Shown one piece after another: positions 8,009 to 16,574 of a stretch of 56,624 bases of DNA. Below the pieces are notes generated by a model. That model did no database searches, was not told the origin of the DNA, and worked only from the letters and a program-made list of their open reading frames with translations. The position numbers were made by a program, and so were the translations under genes. This stretch comes from Nocardiopsis sp. MG754419 (GTDB lineage: Bacteria; Actinomycetota; Actinomycetes; Streptosporangiales; Streptosporangiaceae). Location of the stretch: NCBI RefSeq assembly GCF_018207095.1, contig NZ_QOCZ01000059.1:1-56624 (forward strand), given 5' to 3'. The stretch's first letter is position 1, and each line of letters starts with the position of its first letter.

Positions 8009-8359
8009 TCAGAGCAGACGGCGCATGTGCAGCAGGTCGCCGAGAGTGGCGTCGACCTTCACCCGACGACTGAACAGGGCCACGGCGGGGTTGAGCCGAT
8101 CCTCGGCCAGGGCGACCAGGTCATCGCTGGAGACGGTGACCGTGACCTGGGAAGTGGGGACGGGCGTGGACAGGGCGCGGTGGGTGACGTCGGTGAGTCC
8201 GTCGACGGTCAGGCGCATGTCGAAGGCGGTGTCCAGGTCCGGGACGATCACGCTGACGGTGCGTTCGCGGATGTGTTCGCGCCGCCGGTCCAGAGGTTCG
8301 TCGAGGATGCGCTCGTTGGCCCGGGCGATGCCGTGCAGGCACGCGTCGATGCTGCTCAT
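8009..8359 (-). CDS. SCP2 sterol-binding-domain-like protein
   Basis: A 116-aa single-domain protein. The C-terminal half, VTVSSDDLVALAEDRLNPAVAL followed by RRVKVDATLGDLLHMRRLL, has the pattern of SCP2-type lipid-binding domains (helix with a hydrophobic groove, then a G-x-L-x2-LL segment). No signal peptide or membrane segment. A lipid or hydrophobic ligand is expected for the family; none can be named. It sits 55 bp upstream of the DUF1015 gene and may be co-transcribed with it. Confidence 0.7.
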   Translation of the reverse strand: MSSIDACLHGIARANERILDEPLDRRREHIRERTVSVIVPDLDTAFDMRLTVDGLTDVTHRALSTPVPTSQVTVTVSSDDLVALAEDRLNPAVALFSRRVKVDATLGDLLHMRRLL

Positions 8360-8587
8360 GGGGTCATGATGCCGTATCCGCTTCGGGATCGACGTCAGGG
8401 CACGGGTGGTTGGGCAGGGATCGTCCCGAGTCGGGTGGTGTGTCGGTCGCGGGGGTTGCCGGTTCGCGTGTCACACGGGCCGTGGGAGCGGTAGCGTTGG
8501 CGTCGACCCCCGGCACGAGGCCCCTCCCTCACCCGCGCCCTCATTTCGTTCGTTTCCTCCCGCGGTCCCATCAAGGAGCACGTCATC

Positions 8588-9385
8588 ATGGTCGTCGACG
8601 CGGTACGCACCTACCTCGATGCCGCCAATGGCCTCACCGAGCTTTCCCGCAAGGAGGCCGTCGCCGCCGCCAAGGCGTTGCTGCGGGCCGACGGGGCCCA
8701 GGCTCCGGTCGTGCCCGCGACGGAGGCCGCGCAGGGTCCGCCGCCCCGTGTGGGGCAGAACATCCAGGCGCTGGCCGGTGAGCTGATCGAGACCAGCCAG
8801 GCCAACCGGTCGGCCATCGCCGACCTGGTGCGCGCCGAGGTGGGGCGCGCCCTGGAACAGATGGACATGGTGCCGCGCGGTGAGTACGAGCGGGTGGTGC
8901 GCCGCGTCGTGGAACTGGAGCGTCGGATGGCCGCCCGGCACGCCGTGGAGCGTGTGCTGGCCCCGCGCGGAGGTGCCTCCTCGGCCCTGCCCGCCGTGGC
9001 GGAACACGCGGAGCCCACGGCGGAGACAGACACGGATTCCGCGCCGGTGAAGGCCCAGACCCCGGCGACCTCCGCGTCGGCGCGGGCCGAGGCCGAGGTC
9101 GAACCCGCCCCGCAGGAGAGCGCCGCACCGGAGTCCGAGGACCGCGAGGACACCGCGAAGGACGCCACGGAGACCGAGATCGCCCCCGAGGCCGTCGAGG
9201 ACACCGGGACGGCCGACGACACCACGGACGAGGACGAGGGCGAGGACACCTCGACCGAGACCGCCCGGGGTGAGCGGAGCACCAGCCGGAGCAAGTCCAA
9301 GACCGGCCCCAAGTCCACCGCCAAGAGCACCCGCCCGCGCCCCGCCGCCAAACGCACCACCAAGGGCAAGAGCACCAAGAAGTGA
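8588..9385 (+). CDS. BMFP/UbiK-like coiled-coil protein with lysine-rich histone-H1-like tail
   Basis: 265 aa, start ATG 8588 with AAGGAG nine bases upstream. Residues 1-45 are helical (VRTYLDAANGLTELSRKEAVA). Residues about 78-125 form an amphipathic helix, VRAEVGRALEQMDMVPRGEYERVV, resembling the membrane-fusogenic UbiK/BMFP fold. Residues about 150-225 are strongly acidic, and the last 40 residues are Lys/Ser/Thr/Pro/Ala repeats (SRSKSKTGPKSTAKSTRPRP) like actinobacterial histone-H1-like tails. The acidic tract may shield the basic tail. Function unknown; nucleic-acid or membrane association is inference. It is conserved upstream of tlyA-nadK-recN. Confidence 0.75.
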   Translation: MVVDAVRTYLDAANGLTELSRKEAVAAAKALLRADGAQAPVVPATEAAQGPPPRVGQNIQALAGELIETSQANRSAIADLVRAEVGRALEQMDMVPRGEYERVVRRVVELERRMAARHAVERVLAPRGGASSALPAVAEHAEPTAETDTDSAPVKAQTPATSASARAEAEVEPAPQESAAPESEDREDTAKDATETEIAPEAVEDTGTADDTTDEDEGEDTSTETARGERSTSRSKSKTGPKSTAKSTRPRPAAKRTTKGKSTKK

Positions 9386-9481
9386 CCCGGTGCGCACCCG
9401 GGATGGATAGGGTCGATGCACCACGACACCGGGGGTCCTCCGCGCCCCGACCGGTGACAGGAAACGACGGACGGGGGTCGT

Positions 9482-9661
9482 ATGGGCGGCGACGAGCAGG
9501 CGCAGGCGTTGGCCGAACAGACCCTGCGGGCGACCAGGGAACGGCTGGACGGACTGGACTCCCTGCCCACGCACGAACACGTGGCGGTCTTCGACACCCT
9601 GCAGCAGGAACTGTCGGGTGTGCTGGGCGCTCTCGGACAGGGGTCCCAGAGCGGGCGATAG
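9482..9661 (+). CDS. small conserved hypothetical protein upstream of tlyA
   Basis: A 59-aa ORF, ATG 9482 to TAG 9659-9661, beginning MGGDEQAQALAEQTLRA and continuing as a helical, Leu/Gln/Glu-rich sequence with THEHVAVFDTLQQELSGVLG. GGGGG lies a few bases upstream of the start. Third-position GC is high throughout, and a protein of this size and pattern is often present at this place in actinobacterial tlyA-nadK-recN clusters. It ends 21 bp before tlyA and is probably in the same operon. No function known. Confidence 0.75.
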   Translation: MGGDEQAQALAEQTLRATRERLDGLDSLPTHEHVAVFDTLQQELSGVLGALGQGSQSGR

Positions 9662-9682
9662 CTCCCGGTACCCTAGGTGACC

Positions 9683-10483
9683 ATGGCAAAACGTAGTCGG
9701 CTCGACGCGGAACTGGTCCGCCGCGGTCACGCACGCTCCCGCGGTCACGCGGCCGAGATCATCGAGAACGGTTTCGTCCGGGTGGCCGGGATGCTCGCCT
9801 CCAAGGCCGCCACCCAGGTCGGGACCGACCAACCCATCGTGGTGCGCACCCCCTCCGAGGAACCGCCGTACGTCTCCCGGGGAGCCCACAAACTCATCGG
9901 CGCCCTGGACGCCTTCGACCTCCCGGTGGAGGGGCGGCGCGCCCTGGACGCCGGAGCGTCCACCGGCGGGTTCACCGACGTGCTGCTGCGCCGGGGCGCC
10001 GCGCGCGTCACCGCGGTCGACGTCGGCTACGGCCAGTTGGCCTGGGTCCTGCGCAGCAATGAGCGGGTCACGGTGATGGAGCGGGTCAACGTCCGTGAGC
10101 TCACCCCCGAACAGATCGAGGAACCCCGCCCCGACCTGGTCGTGGGCGACCTGTCGTTCATCTCCCTGACGTTGGTCCTGGACCCCCTGCGCCGCTCCGT
10201 GGACCCGGCGGCGGACTTCGTGATGATGGTCAAACCCCAGTTCGAGGTCGGCAAGACCCGGGTGGGCGCGGGCGGTGTGGTCCGCGAGCCGGCGTTGCGG
10301 GCCGAGGCCGTGACCGACGTCGCCACGCACGCGTTCACCCTGGGCCTGGGGGTGGTCGACGTGACGGCCAGCCCCCTGCCCGGACCCTCCGGCAACGTCG
10401 AGTACTTCCTGTGGATGCGGTCCGGTGCGGCCCCGTTGGACCCCGACCGACTGGAGCGGGCGATCGAGGAGGGGCCCGCCTGA
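9683..10483 (+). CDS. tlyA: TlyA family rRNA (cytidine-2'-O)-methyltransferase
   Basis: 266 aa from ATG 9683. Residues 1-60 are an S4 RNA-binding domain (SRLDAELVRRGHARSRGHAAEII). The rest is a FtsJ/RrmJ-like Rossmann methyltransferase: SAM motif LDAGASTGGFTDVLL, VDVGYGQLAW, PDLVVGDLSFISL, and MMVKPQFEVGK supplying the late Lys of the K-D-K-E tetrad. In mycobacteria TlyA 2'-O-methylates 16S C1409 and 23S C1920 and its loss gives capreomycin resistance. GTG 9677 is an alternative start two codons upstream. It heads the conserved tlyA-nadK-recN run. Confidence 0.92.
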   Translation: MAKRSRLDAELVRRGHARSRGHAAEIIENGFVRVAGMLASKAATQVGTDQPIVVRTPSEEPPYVSRGAHKLIGALDAFDLPVEGRRALDAGASTGGFTDVLLRRGAARVTAVDVGYGQLAWVLRSNERVTVMERVNVRELTPEQIEEPRPDLVVGDLSFISLTLVLDPLRRSVDPAADFVMMVKPQFEVGKTRVGAGGVVREPALRAEAVTDVATHAFTLGLGVVDVTASPLPGPSGNVEYFLWMRSGAAPLDPDRLERAIEEGPA

Positions 10484-10592
10484 GGGCGTGGCCCGGGGTC
10501 GTAGGTGTCCGGTAACGTGACCCGGCCGGGTCCGGTCGAGGCATCCGGTCGGCACCAGACTCCCGTCGAGGAGTGAACGTAAGGGGACGGCG

Positions 10593-11519
10593 ATGACCAG
10601 CGGACGCAGCGTTCTCCTGCTGGCCCACACCGGTCGACCCGCGGCTGTACGCAGCGCCCGGTTGGTGCACGAACGGCTCAGCGGGGCCGGGTTGACCGTG
10701 CGCATGCTCAAGAACGAGATCGATGACCTGGCGGCCGTGGGCTGTGAGCTCTCCCCGGTGGAGCCGGTGGAGGGTGCCCGGGCCGCCGAGGGCGTGGAAC
10801 TGATCATGGTGCTGGGCGGCGACGGCACCCTGCTCCGGGCGGCCGAGATCGCCCGCCCCGCCGGGGCGCCGTTGCTGGGCGTCAACCTCGGGCACGTCGG
10901 GTTCCTCGCCGAGGCCGAACGCGAGGACCTGGGCGCCACCGTGCGCAGCGTCGTGCGGCGGGAGTACGTCGTCGAGGAACGGATGACGCTGGACGTGGCG
11001 GTCTTCAACGGAGGCCGCGGCGACGGTGCGCCCCCGGTGCGCTCCTGGGCGCTCAACGAGGCGACCCTGGAGAAGGCCGAGTCGCGTCGGATGCTGGAGA
11101 TGGTCCTGGAGGTGGACGGGCGTCCCCTCTCCAGCTGGGGCTGTGACGGTGTGGTGTGCGCGACCCCCACCGGATCAACCGCTCATGCCTTCTCCGCGGG
11201 CGGTCCGGTGGTGTGGCCGGACGTGGAGGCGTTGATGGTCGTGCCGATCAGCGCGCACGCCCTGTTCGCCCGTCCGCTCGTGGTGGGTCCGGAGGCGACG
11301 GTGGCGTTGGAGGTCCTGCCCGACACCACACCGGGCGTGCTCTGGTGCGACGGACGGCGTATGGTCGAATTGCCCGCGGGGGCACGAATCGAGATCACCC
11401 GTGCCGATACGCCGGTTCGTCTGGCCCGGCTGCACCGCGCGCCGTTCACCGACCGGTTGGTGGCCAAGTTCGGTCTGCCGGTCACCGGATGGCGGGGGCG
11501 TGCCGGGCGCGAACGCTGA
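10593..11519 (+). CDS. nadK: NAD kinase
   Basis: 308 aa, GGGGA six bases before ATG. It phosphorylates NAD+ to NADP+ in the cytosol. The GGDGT motif is at residues 75-79, NxGxxGFLAE follows (GVNLGHVGFLAE), and the substrate-binding motif TPTGSTAH with NEATLEK are present, all as in the ATP/polyphosphate-dependent bacterial NAD kinases. Length is normal. It is followed by recN with a 52-bp gap, the usual actinobacterial arrangement. Confidence 0.96.
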   Translation: MTSGRSVLLLAHTGRPAAVRSARLVHERLSGAGLTVRMLKNEIDDLAAVGCELSPVEPVEGARAAEGVELIMVLGGDGTLLRAAEIARPAGAPLLGVNLGHVGFLAEAEREDLGATVRSVVRREYVVEERMTLDVAVFNGGRGDGAPPVRSWALNEATLEKAESRRMLEMVLEVDGRPLSSWGCDGVVCATPTGSTAHAFSAGGPVVWPDVEALMVVPISAHALFARPLVVGPEATVALEVLPDTTPGVLWCDGRRMVELPAGARIEITRADTPVRLARLHRAPFTDRLVAKFGLPVTGWRGRAGRER

Positions 11520-11571
11520 ACGATCGGCCTCGGCACACGCACAGGGCGACAACTATTCAGGAGAGGGTTCG

Positions 11572-13284
11572 GTGCTCGAAGAAGTCCGCATCCAAGGTCT
11601 CGGTGTCATCGAAGACGCCGTGTTGGAGCTGTCACCGGGGCTGACCGTGGTCACCGGTGAGACCGGCGCGGGTAAGACCATGGTCGTCACGGGCCTGGGC
11701 CTGCTCTTCGGCGGGCGTGCCGATCCTCAGCGGGTCCGTCCGGGAGCCGACCGCGCGGTGGTGGAGGGCCGGTTGACGGTGCCCGAGGGCGGACGGGTGG
11801 CCGACCGGGTCTTCGAGGCCGGTGGTGACATCGACGACGACATCCTCATCCTCAACCGGACGGTGTCGGCGGAGGGGCGTTCGCGCGCCACCCTGGGGGG
11901 TCGTTCCGCGCCCGTGAGCCTGTTGGCGTACCTGGCCGACGACCTGGTGGCGGTGCACGGTCAGTCCGACCAGCAGCGCCTGTTGCGCGCCGACCGCCAG
12001 CGTTCCTCACTGGACCGCTTCGCCGGCGACGATCTGGCCAAGGCGATCAAGCGGTACTCGGCGGCCTATCGCCGTCACCGGGAGGTCGCGGCGGAACTGG
12101 AGGAGTTGGTGGAGCGGGCGCGCGAGCGCGCCCAGGAGGCCGACCTGCTCCGGTTCGGGGTGGAGGAGATCGCCGCAGCCGAGCCGCTGCCGGGCGAGGA
12201 CGCCGAACTGTGGGCGGAGGAGACGCGACTGGCGCACGCCGACGGTCTGCGGGTGGCCTCCACCACCGCGCACGAGGCGCTCACCGGCGATCCCGCCGCC
12301 GCCGACGTGCAGGCCGACGTGGTGGGCCTGTTGTCGGCCGCGCGTCAGTCGGTCGCCTCGGTGAGCGAGCACGACGTCGACCTGGCGGGGATCGGCGCCC
12401 GGCTGGACGAGGCGTCCTACATCATCACGGACGCCGCCACCGAACTGGCCTCCTACGCCGAGTCGGTGGAGGCCGACCCCGCACGGCTGGCCGTGGTGCA
12501 GGAGCGTCGCGCCCTGCTGACCCAGCTGAGCCGCAAGTACGGCGAGACCACCGACGAGGTGTTGGCCTGGGCCGAGAACGCGGCCAAACGCCTGGCCGAC
12601 CTGGAGGGCGACGACGAACGCATCGACGCCCTGCGCACCGAGGCCGAGGAGCTGGCGGCACGGCTGGACGAGGCGGCCACCCGCCTCACGGAGATCCGTG
12701 GCGCGGCGGCCGAACGGTTCGGCGTGGCGGTCACCGAGGAACTGACCGCGCTGGCGATGCCGCACGCGCGGGTGAGCGTGCGCATCACCACGGGCGAGGA
12801 GTTCGGCCCGCACGGGCGCGACGAGGTGGAGCTGTTGCTGGCCCCGCATCCGAGTTCGCCGCCGTTGGCCCTGAACAAGGGCGCCTCCGGGGGTGAGCTG
12901 TCCCGGGTCATGCTCGCCATCGAGGTGGTCTTCGCGGGTGCCGACCCGGTGCCCACGTTCGTGTTCGACGAGGTGGACGCGGGCGTGGGCGGCAAGGCCG
13001 CCGTGGAGATCGGCCGCCGACTGGCACGCCTGGCCCAGCGCGCACAGGTCATCGTGGTCACGCACCTTCCGCAGGTCGCGGCGTTCGCCGACGCCCACCT
13101 GGTGGTGGAGAAGTCCACGGAGGGTCTGGTGACCGAGAGCGGCGTGGTGCGCCTGGACCGGGACGGGCGGGTGCGCGAACTGTCGCGGATGCTCGCGGGC
13201 CTGGAGGACTCGGAACTGGGTCGGGCGCACGCCGAGGAGCTGTTGACCAACGCCGATCCCGAGCGGGCCTACCCGGCCGCCTGA
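11572..13284 (+). CDS. recN: DNA repair protein RecN
   Basis: 570 aa, GTG 11572 with AGGAGAGG upstream. RecN is an SMC-like ATPase that acts at double-strand breaks. Walker A GETGAGKT is at residues 29-36, the Q-loop region HGQSDQQRLL at about 126-135, a long central coiled coil, the ABC signature KGASGGELSRV, Walker B FVFDEVDAGVGG and the H-loop VTHLPQVAAFAD. All catalytic motifs are intact. A perfect palindromic terminator follows at 13326. No LexA box is obvious directly upstream. Confidence 0.95.
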   Translation: MLEEVRIQGLGVIEDAVLELSPGLTVVTGETGAGKTMVVTGLGLLFGGRADPQRVRPGADRAVVEGRLTVPEGGRVADRVFEAGGDIDDDILILNRTVSAEGRSRATLGGRSAPVSLLAYLADDLVAVHGQSDQQRLLRADRQRSSLDRFAGDDLAKAIKRYSAAYRRHREVAAELEELVERARERAQEADLLRFGVEEIAAAEPLPGEDAELWAEETRLAHADGLRVASTTAHEALTGDPAAADVQADVVGLLSAARQSVASVSEHDVDLAGIGARLDEASYIITDAATELASYAESVEADPARLAVVQERRALLTQLSRKYGETTDEVLAWAENAAKRLADLEGDDERIDALRTEAEELAARLDEAATRLTEIRGAAAERFGVAVTEELTALAMPHARVSVRITTGEEFGPHGRDEVELLLAPHPSSPPLALNKGASGGELSRVMLAIEVVFAGADPVPTFVFDEVDAGVGGKAAVEIGRRLARLAQRAQVIVVTHLPQVAAFADAHLVVEKSTEGLVTESGVVRLDRDGRVRELSRMLAGLEDSELGRAHAEELLTNADPERAYPAA

Positions 13285-13325
13285 TCGGTCGGTTCTCGCC
13301 GGACCTCCGCGCCTGGACGTTTCCC

Positions 13326-13362
13326 GTCGCCGGTGCCCGAATTCGGGCACCGGCGACCTTTT
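13326..13362 (+). terminator. recN terminator (perfect 32-bp palindrome)
   Basis: Arms GTCGCCGGTGCCCGAA and TTCGGGCACCGGCGAC (13326-13357) are perfectly complementary, so the loop is minimal, and the run CTTTTG follows. It separates recN from steA. Confidence 0.85.
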
Positions 13363-13390
13363 GTCCCGAAAACGCCGATCGGCCTACTGT
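13361..13390 (+). promoter_or_regulatory. candidate promoter of the steA operon
   Basis: TTGTCC (13361-13366), 18-bp spacer and TACTGT (13385-13390) resemble a housekeeping-type -35/-10 pair about 30 bp upstream of ATG 13421. This would start the five-gene coupled operon just after the recN terminator. Read by eye only. Confidence 0.45.
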
Positions 13391-13420
13391 TGTGACTCCG
13401 GGTGAACAAGGTCTGACAGT

Positions 13421-14632
13421 ATGCCACCGATGAAGGTATCGGATGCGTTCAGAGCCACACTGCGATTCCGCCGCTCGGGGGCGGAATCCTCCGCCGGGCT
13501 GGTCGCTCCCGTCCGTTCGGACCGTCGTACCAAGAACCTGACCAAACGCCTGCGCCCCGGCGACATCGCCGTGATCGACCACGTCGACCTCGACCGCGTC
13601 AGCGCCGAGGCCCTCGTGGGTTGTGGTGTGTCCGCCGTGCTCAACGTGGCCCCCGGCATCAGTGGCCGCTACCCCAACCAGGGCCCCGAACTCATCGTGG
13701 GCGCGGGCATCCCCCTCATCGACGACGTGGACCCCGAGGTGTTCACGCGGGTGCGCGAGGGTGAGCGGCTGCGGGTGGAGGGCGACACCCTGTACCGGGG
13801 TGAGGAGGTGGTGGCCCGCGGGGTCCGCCAGGACCGCGCGTCCGTCGACGCCGCCATGGAACACGCCCGCGCCGGACTGGCCACCCAGCTGGAGGCCTTC
13901 GCCGCCAACACCATGGCCTACCTGCAGCGCGAACGCGACCTGTTGCTGGACGGCATCGGCATCCCCGCCATCGGCACCAGCATGGAGGGGCGCCACGTGC
14001 TCATCGTGGTGCGCGGCTACCACTACCGCGAGGACATCGCGGCGCTGCGCCCCTACATCCGCGAGTTCCGGCCCGTCATCGTCGCCGTCGACGGAGGCGC
14101 CGACGCGGTCATCGAGGCCGGATTCCGCCCCGACATCATCGTCGGCGACTTCGACTCGGTCTCCGACCGTGCCCTGGCCGGCGGTGCCGAGCTCGTGGTG
14201 CACGCCTATCGGGACGGGCGCGCCCCCGGCCTGCAGCGCCTGCGCGACCTGGGCCACGACGCCGTCGTCTTCCCCGCCACCGGCACGAGCGAGGACGTCG
14301 CGATGATGCTGGCCGACGGTACCGGGGCCGCGCTCATCGTCGCCGTGGGCACCCACGCCACCCTGGAGGAGTTCCTGGACAAGGGACGTTCGGGGATGGC
14401 CAGCACCTTTCTCACCCGGTTGCGCGTGGGCGGCAAGCTCGTCGACGCCAAGGGGGTGAGTCGGCTGTACCGCTCGCGCATCTCGCCGTGGGCACTCTTG
14501 GCCCTGGTGGCCGCGTGCCTGCTCACCATCGTGGTCGCCGCGTACTGCTCACCGGCGGGCCAGGTCTACCTCACCTTCCTGGCGGCGCGTTGGGACGCGT
14601 TCGTCTACTCGTTGACGGGGCTGCTCACGTGA
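13421..14632 (+). CDS. steA: cytokinetic ring protein SteA
   Basis: 403 aa. The large soluble part contains a thiamin-pyrophosphokinase-like fold, seen in VDGGADAVIEAGFRPD and IIVGDFDSVSD (about 225-250). A single membrane helix, ALLALVAACLLTIVVAA, lies near the C-terminus (about 355-372) followed by a short tail. In Corynebacterium SteA with SteB localises to the division ring and activates peptidoglycan cleavage during daughter-cell separation. AAGGT lies eight bases before ATG 13421; ATG 13430 is an alternative. Its stop overlaps the steB GTG (GTGA), so the pair is translationally coupled. Confidence 0.85.
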   Translation: MPPMKVSDAFRATLRFRRSGAESSAGLVAPVRSDRRTKNLTKRLRPGDIAVIDHVDLDRVSAEALVGCGVSAVLNVAPGISGRYPNQGPELIVGAGIPLIDDVDPEVFTRVREGERLRVEGDTLYRGEEVVARGVRQDRASVDAAMEHARAGLATQLEAFAANTMAYLQRERDLLLDGIGIPAIGTSMEGRHVLIVVRGYHYREDIAALRPYIREFRPVIVAVDGGADAVIEAGFRPDIIVGDFDSVSDRALAGGAELVVHAYRDGRAPGLQRLRDLGHDAVVFPATGTSEDVAMMLADGTGAALIVAVGTHATLEEFLDKGRSGMASTFLTRLRVGGKLVDAKGVSRLYRSRISPWALLALVAACLLTIVVAAYCSPAGQVYLTFLAARWDAFVYSLTGLLT

Positions 14633-15711
14633 TCGACTTCCGTTACCACCTGGTCTCCATCGTCGCGGTGTTCCTGGCCCTGACGGTCGGACTCGTCCTG
14701 GGCACGACCATGCTCCAGGACCCGCTGCTCAACACGCTCCAGTCCGAGACCGCCGACCTGCGCGGCCAGAGCGAGGACCTGCGGGTCGAACGCGACGAGG
14801 CCGAACTGCTCAACAACGGCGCCGACCAACTGGTGGAGGCGTCGGCCGGTGACGTGCTCACCGACCGTCTGCACGACGTGGACCTGGTCGTGGTGGCCGC
14901 GCCCGGCGCCGACGAGGACGTGGTGCGTGCGCTGGGCACGCGGGCCGAGGACGCGGGTGCGCGGATCGCCGGTCAGGTGTCGGTGGAGGACGCGTTCCTG
15001 GACACGGGCGGCTCCACCTTCGTCGACGAGCTCGCTCTGCAGGTCTCCGACACCCCGGGTGACCTCACCGGAGGTCCCTACACCAAGGCCGGGACCGAAC
15101 TCGGCCGGGCGCTGGCCTCCGACGAGATCCCGGAGGACGAGGACGCGCGGGACGAGGAGGACACCGACCGGGAGGACGAGGCCGAGGACGGCGAGGGCGC
15201 CGACGGCGGTCACGACGCGGGCGCCGTCCTGGCCGCCTTCGCGGAGGGCGGCCTGATCACCCTGCACGGATCTCCCGCGGGCTCCGCCGACGCCCTGCTC
15301 GTGGTCGCGCCCGACGGGCCCATCGAGGGCGACGTCGAGACCGTCACCACGGCCCTGAACGAACTCACCGGCGCGATGAGCCGACAGGCGGAGGCCACGG
15401 TGCTGACCGGTGGCGTCGAGTCCGGTCGTGAGGGGGGTCTGCTCCACCGGGCCCTGGCCGAGGAACCCGCCTTCAGCACCGTGGACGTGGCCGGCCGGCC
15501 CGCCGGCGACGTCGTGGTCATGCTCTCCCTGGCCGAGTCCCTGGAGGGCGGTCGCGGCGCCTACGGCGTCGGCGAGGGCACGTCGGGCTTCCTGCCGGAC
15601 CCGCTCCCCGAGCCCCGGATCGACCCGGAGGAGGACCCGGAGGTCGACGCCGACGCCGCCTCCGACGACCGTGACGAGGCCCGACGCGCCGGCTCCGGGA
15701 ACGGGGAGTGA
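14629..15711 (+). CDS. steB: SteB / MctB-type copper transporter family protein
   Basis: 360 aa, GTG 14629 within the steA stop. It begins VIDFRYHLVSIVAVFLALTV, the invariant start of the MctB/SteB family: a single membrane anchor at about 8-26, then a coiled coil (about 33-65), an extracytoplasmic domain and an Asp/Glu-rich loop at about 165-190. Annotated in databases as 'copper transporter' after Mycobacterium MctB, but the position after steA points to the division protein SteB, whose coiled coil recruits a NlpC/P60 endopeptidase in Corynebacterium. The tail is acidic. Overlaps the next start by four bases. Confidence 0.85.
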   Translation: MIDFRYHLVSIVAVFLALTVGLVLGTTMLQDPLLNTLQSETADLRGQSEDLRVERDEAELLNNGADQLVEASAGDVLTDRLHDVDLVVVAAPGADEDVVRALGTRAEDAGARIAGQVSVEDAFLDTGGSTFVDELALQVSDTPGDLTGGPYTKAGTELGRALASDEIPEDEDARDEEDTDREDEAEDGEGADGGHDAGAVLAAFAEGGLITLHGSPAGSADALLVVAPDGPIEGDVETVTTALNELTGAMSRQAEATVLTGGVESGREGGLLHRALAEEPAFSTVDVAGRPAGDVVVMLSLAESLEGGRGAYGVGEGTSGFLPDPLPEPRIDPEEDPEVDADAASDDRDEARRAGSGNGE

Positions 15712-16574
15712 GTCCCGTGCCCGCCTCGGCGGTGACCCTGGCGGTGCGCGGAGCGGCCGGTGCCGCGCTGGGCGGACTGGCCGCCCATGGGGCCTACCGT
15801 TGGCTGACCCGGCGGCGCGACGGTCTGTGGGAGCGCGTGAACTTCCGCGGCCGCACCGTAACCCTCCACGAGGGGCCCGCGCTGGCCTCGGGCGTGTGCG
15901 CCGCGGCGGCACTCACCCCGGGCGTGCACCCGAGGGTGCGCGCGGCCTCCGCGTTGGCCGCCGCCGGCGCCGCCGCCTTCGGCGCCTACGACGACCTGGT
16001 CGGGTCGGCCGAGGCCCGAGGTCTGCGCGGCCACCTCGGGGCCCTGGCACGGGGGCGGGTCACGACCGGTGTCGTCAAGATGGTGGGGATCGGCGCCATC
16101 GGCCTGGCCGCCGCCTCCCTGCTCCGCCGCGGACCGGGCGACACCCTGGTCGATGGCGCCCTCATCGCCGCCGGAGCCAACCTGGTCAACCTCCTCGATC
16201 TGCGCCCCGGACGCGCCGTGAAGTTCGCACTGCTGGCCGCCGCCCCCGCGCTGGCCACCCCCGCCGCACCGCTGGTCGGACCGGTGGTGGGCGCCTCGGT
16301 CGCCCTGCTCCCCGACGAGCTGGCCGAACGCTGCATGCTCGGTGACGCCGGCGCCAACGCCCTGGGCGCGGCCCTGGGCGTGGCCGCGGTGGTCCGTGCG
16401 CCCCGACTCGTGCGGCTCGCCCTGCTCGGCGTTGTGGTCGGTCTGACCCTGGCCGGAGAGGTCACCAGTTTCTCCCGGGTGATCGAGCGGGTGCCGGTGC
16501 TGCGCCACCTGGACCACTGGGGCCGGACGGAGGCAGAGGAGACCGCCCCGGGGGCGTCCACGGTGCCGACGTGA
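15708..16574 (+). CDS. MraY/WecA-like polyprenyl-phosphate glycosylphosphotransferase homologue
   Basis: 288 aa, multi-span membrane protein. Three motifs of the polyprenyl-phosphate N-acetylhexosamine-1-phosphate transferase family are recognisable: AYDDLVGS at 93-100 (Mg2+-binding DD), NLVNLLDLRPG at about 158-168 and LGDAGANALGA at about 211-221. It is shorter than MraY (about 360 aa). The family moves a phospho-sugar from a UDP-sugar to undecaprenyl or decaprenyl phosphate; substrate unknown here. GTG start overlaps the steB stop and its own stop overlaps the MurJ-like start, so all are coupled. Confidence 0.75.
   Translation: MSPVPASAVTLAVRGAAGAALGGLAAHGAYRWLTRRRDGLWERVNFRGRTVTLHEGPALASGVCAAAALTPGVHPRVRAASALAAAGAAAFGAYDDLVGSAEARGLRGHLGALARGRVTTGVVKMVGIGAIGLAAASLLRRGPGDTLVDGALIAAGANLVNLLDLRPGRAVKFALLAAAPALATPAAPLVGPVVGASVALLPDELAERCMLGDAGANALGAALGVAAVVRAPRLVRLALLGVVVGLTLAGEVTSFSRVIERVPVLRHLDHWGRTEAEETAPGASTVPT

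Noticed and set aside
3697-8073. 1458-aa plus-strand ORF
   Set aside because: Runs antisense through three real minus-strand genes and across the SSB-like gene; absence of stops is due to base composition. No family resemblance.
14629-15711. copper transport function from the family name
   Set aside because: One membrane anchor plus coiled coil and coupling to steA fit SteB; no metal-binding motif is visible.
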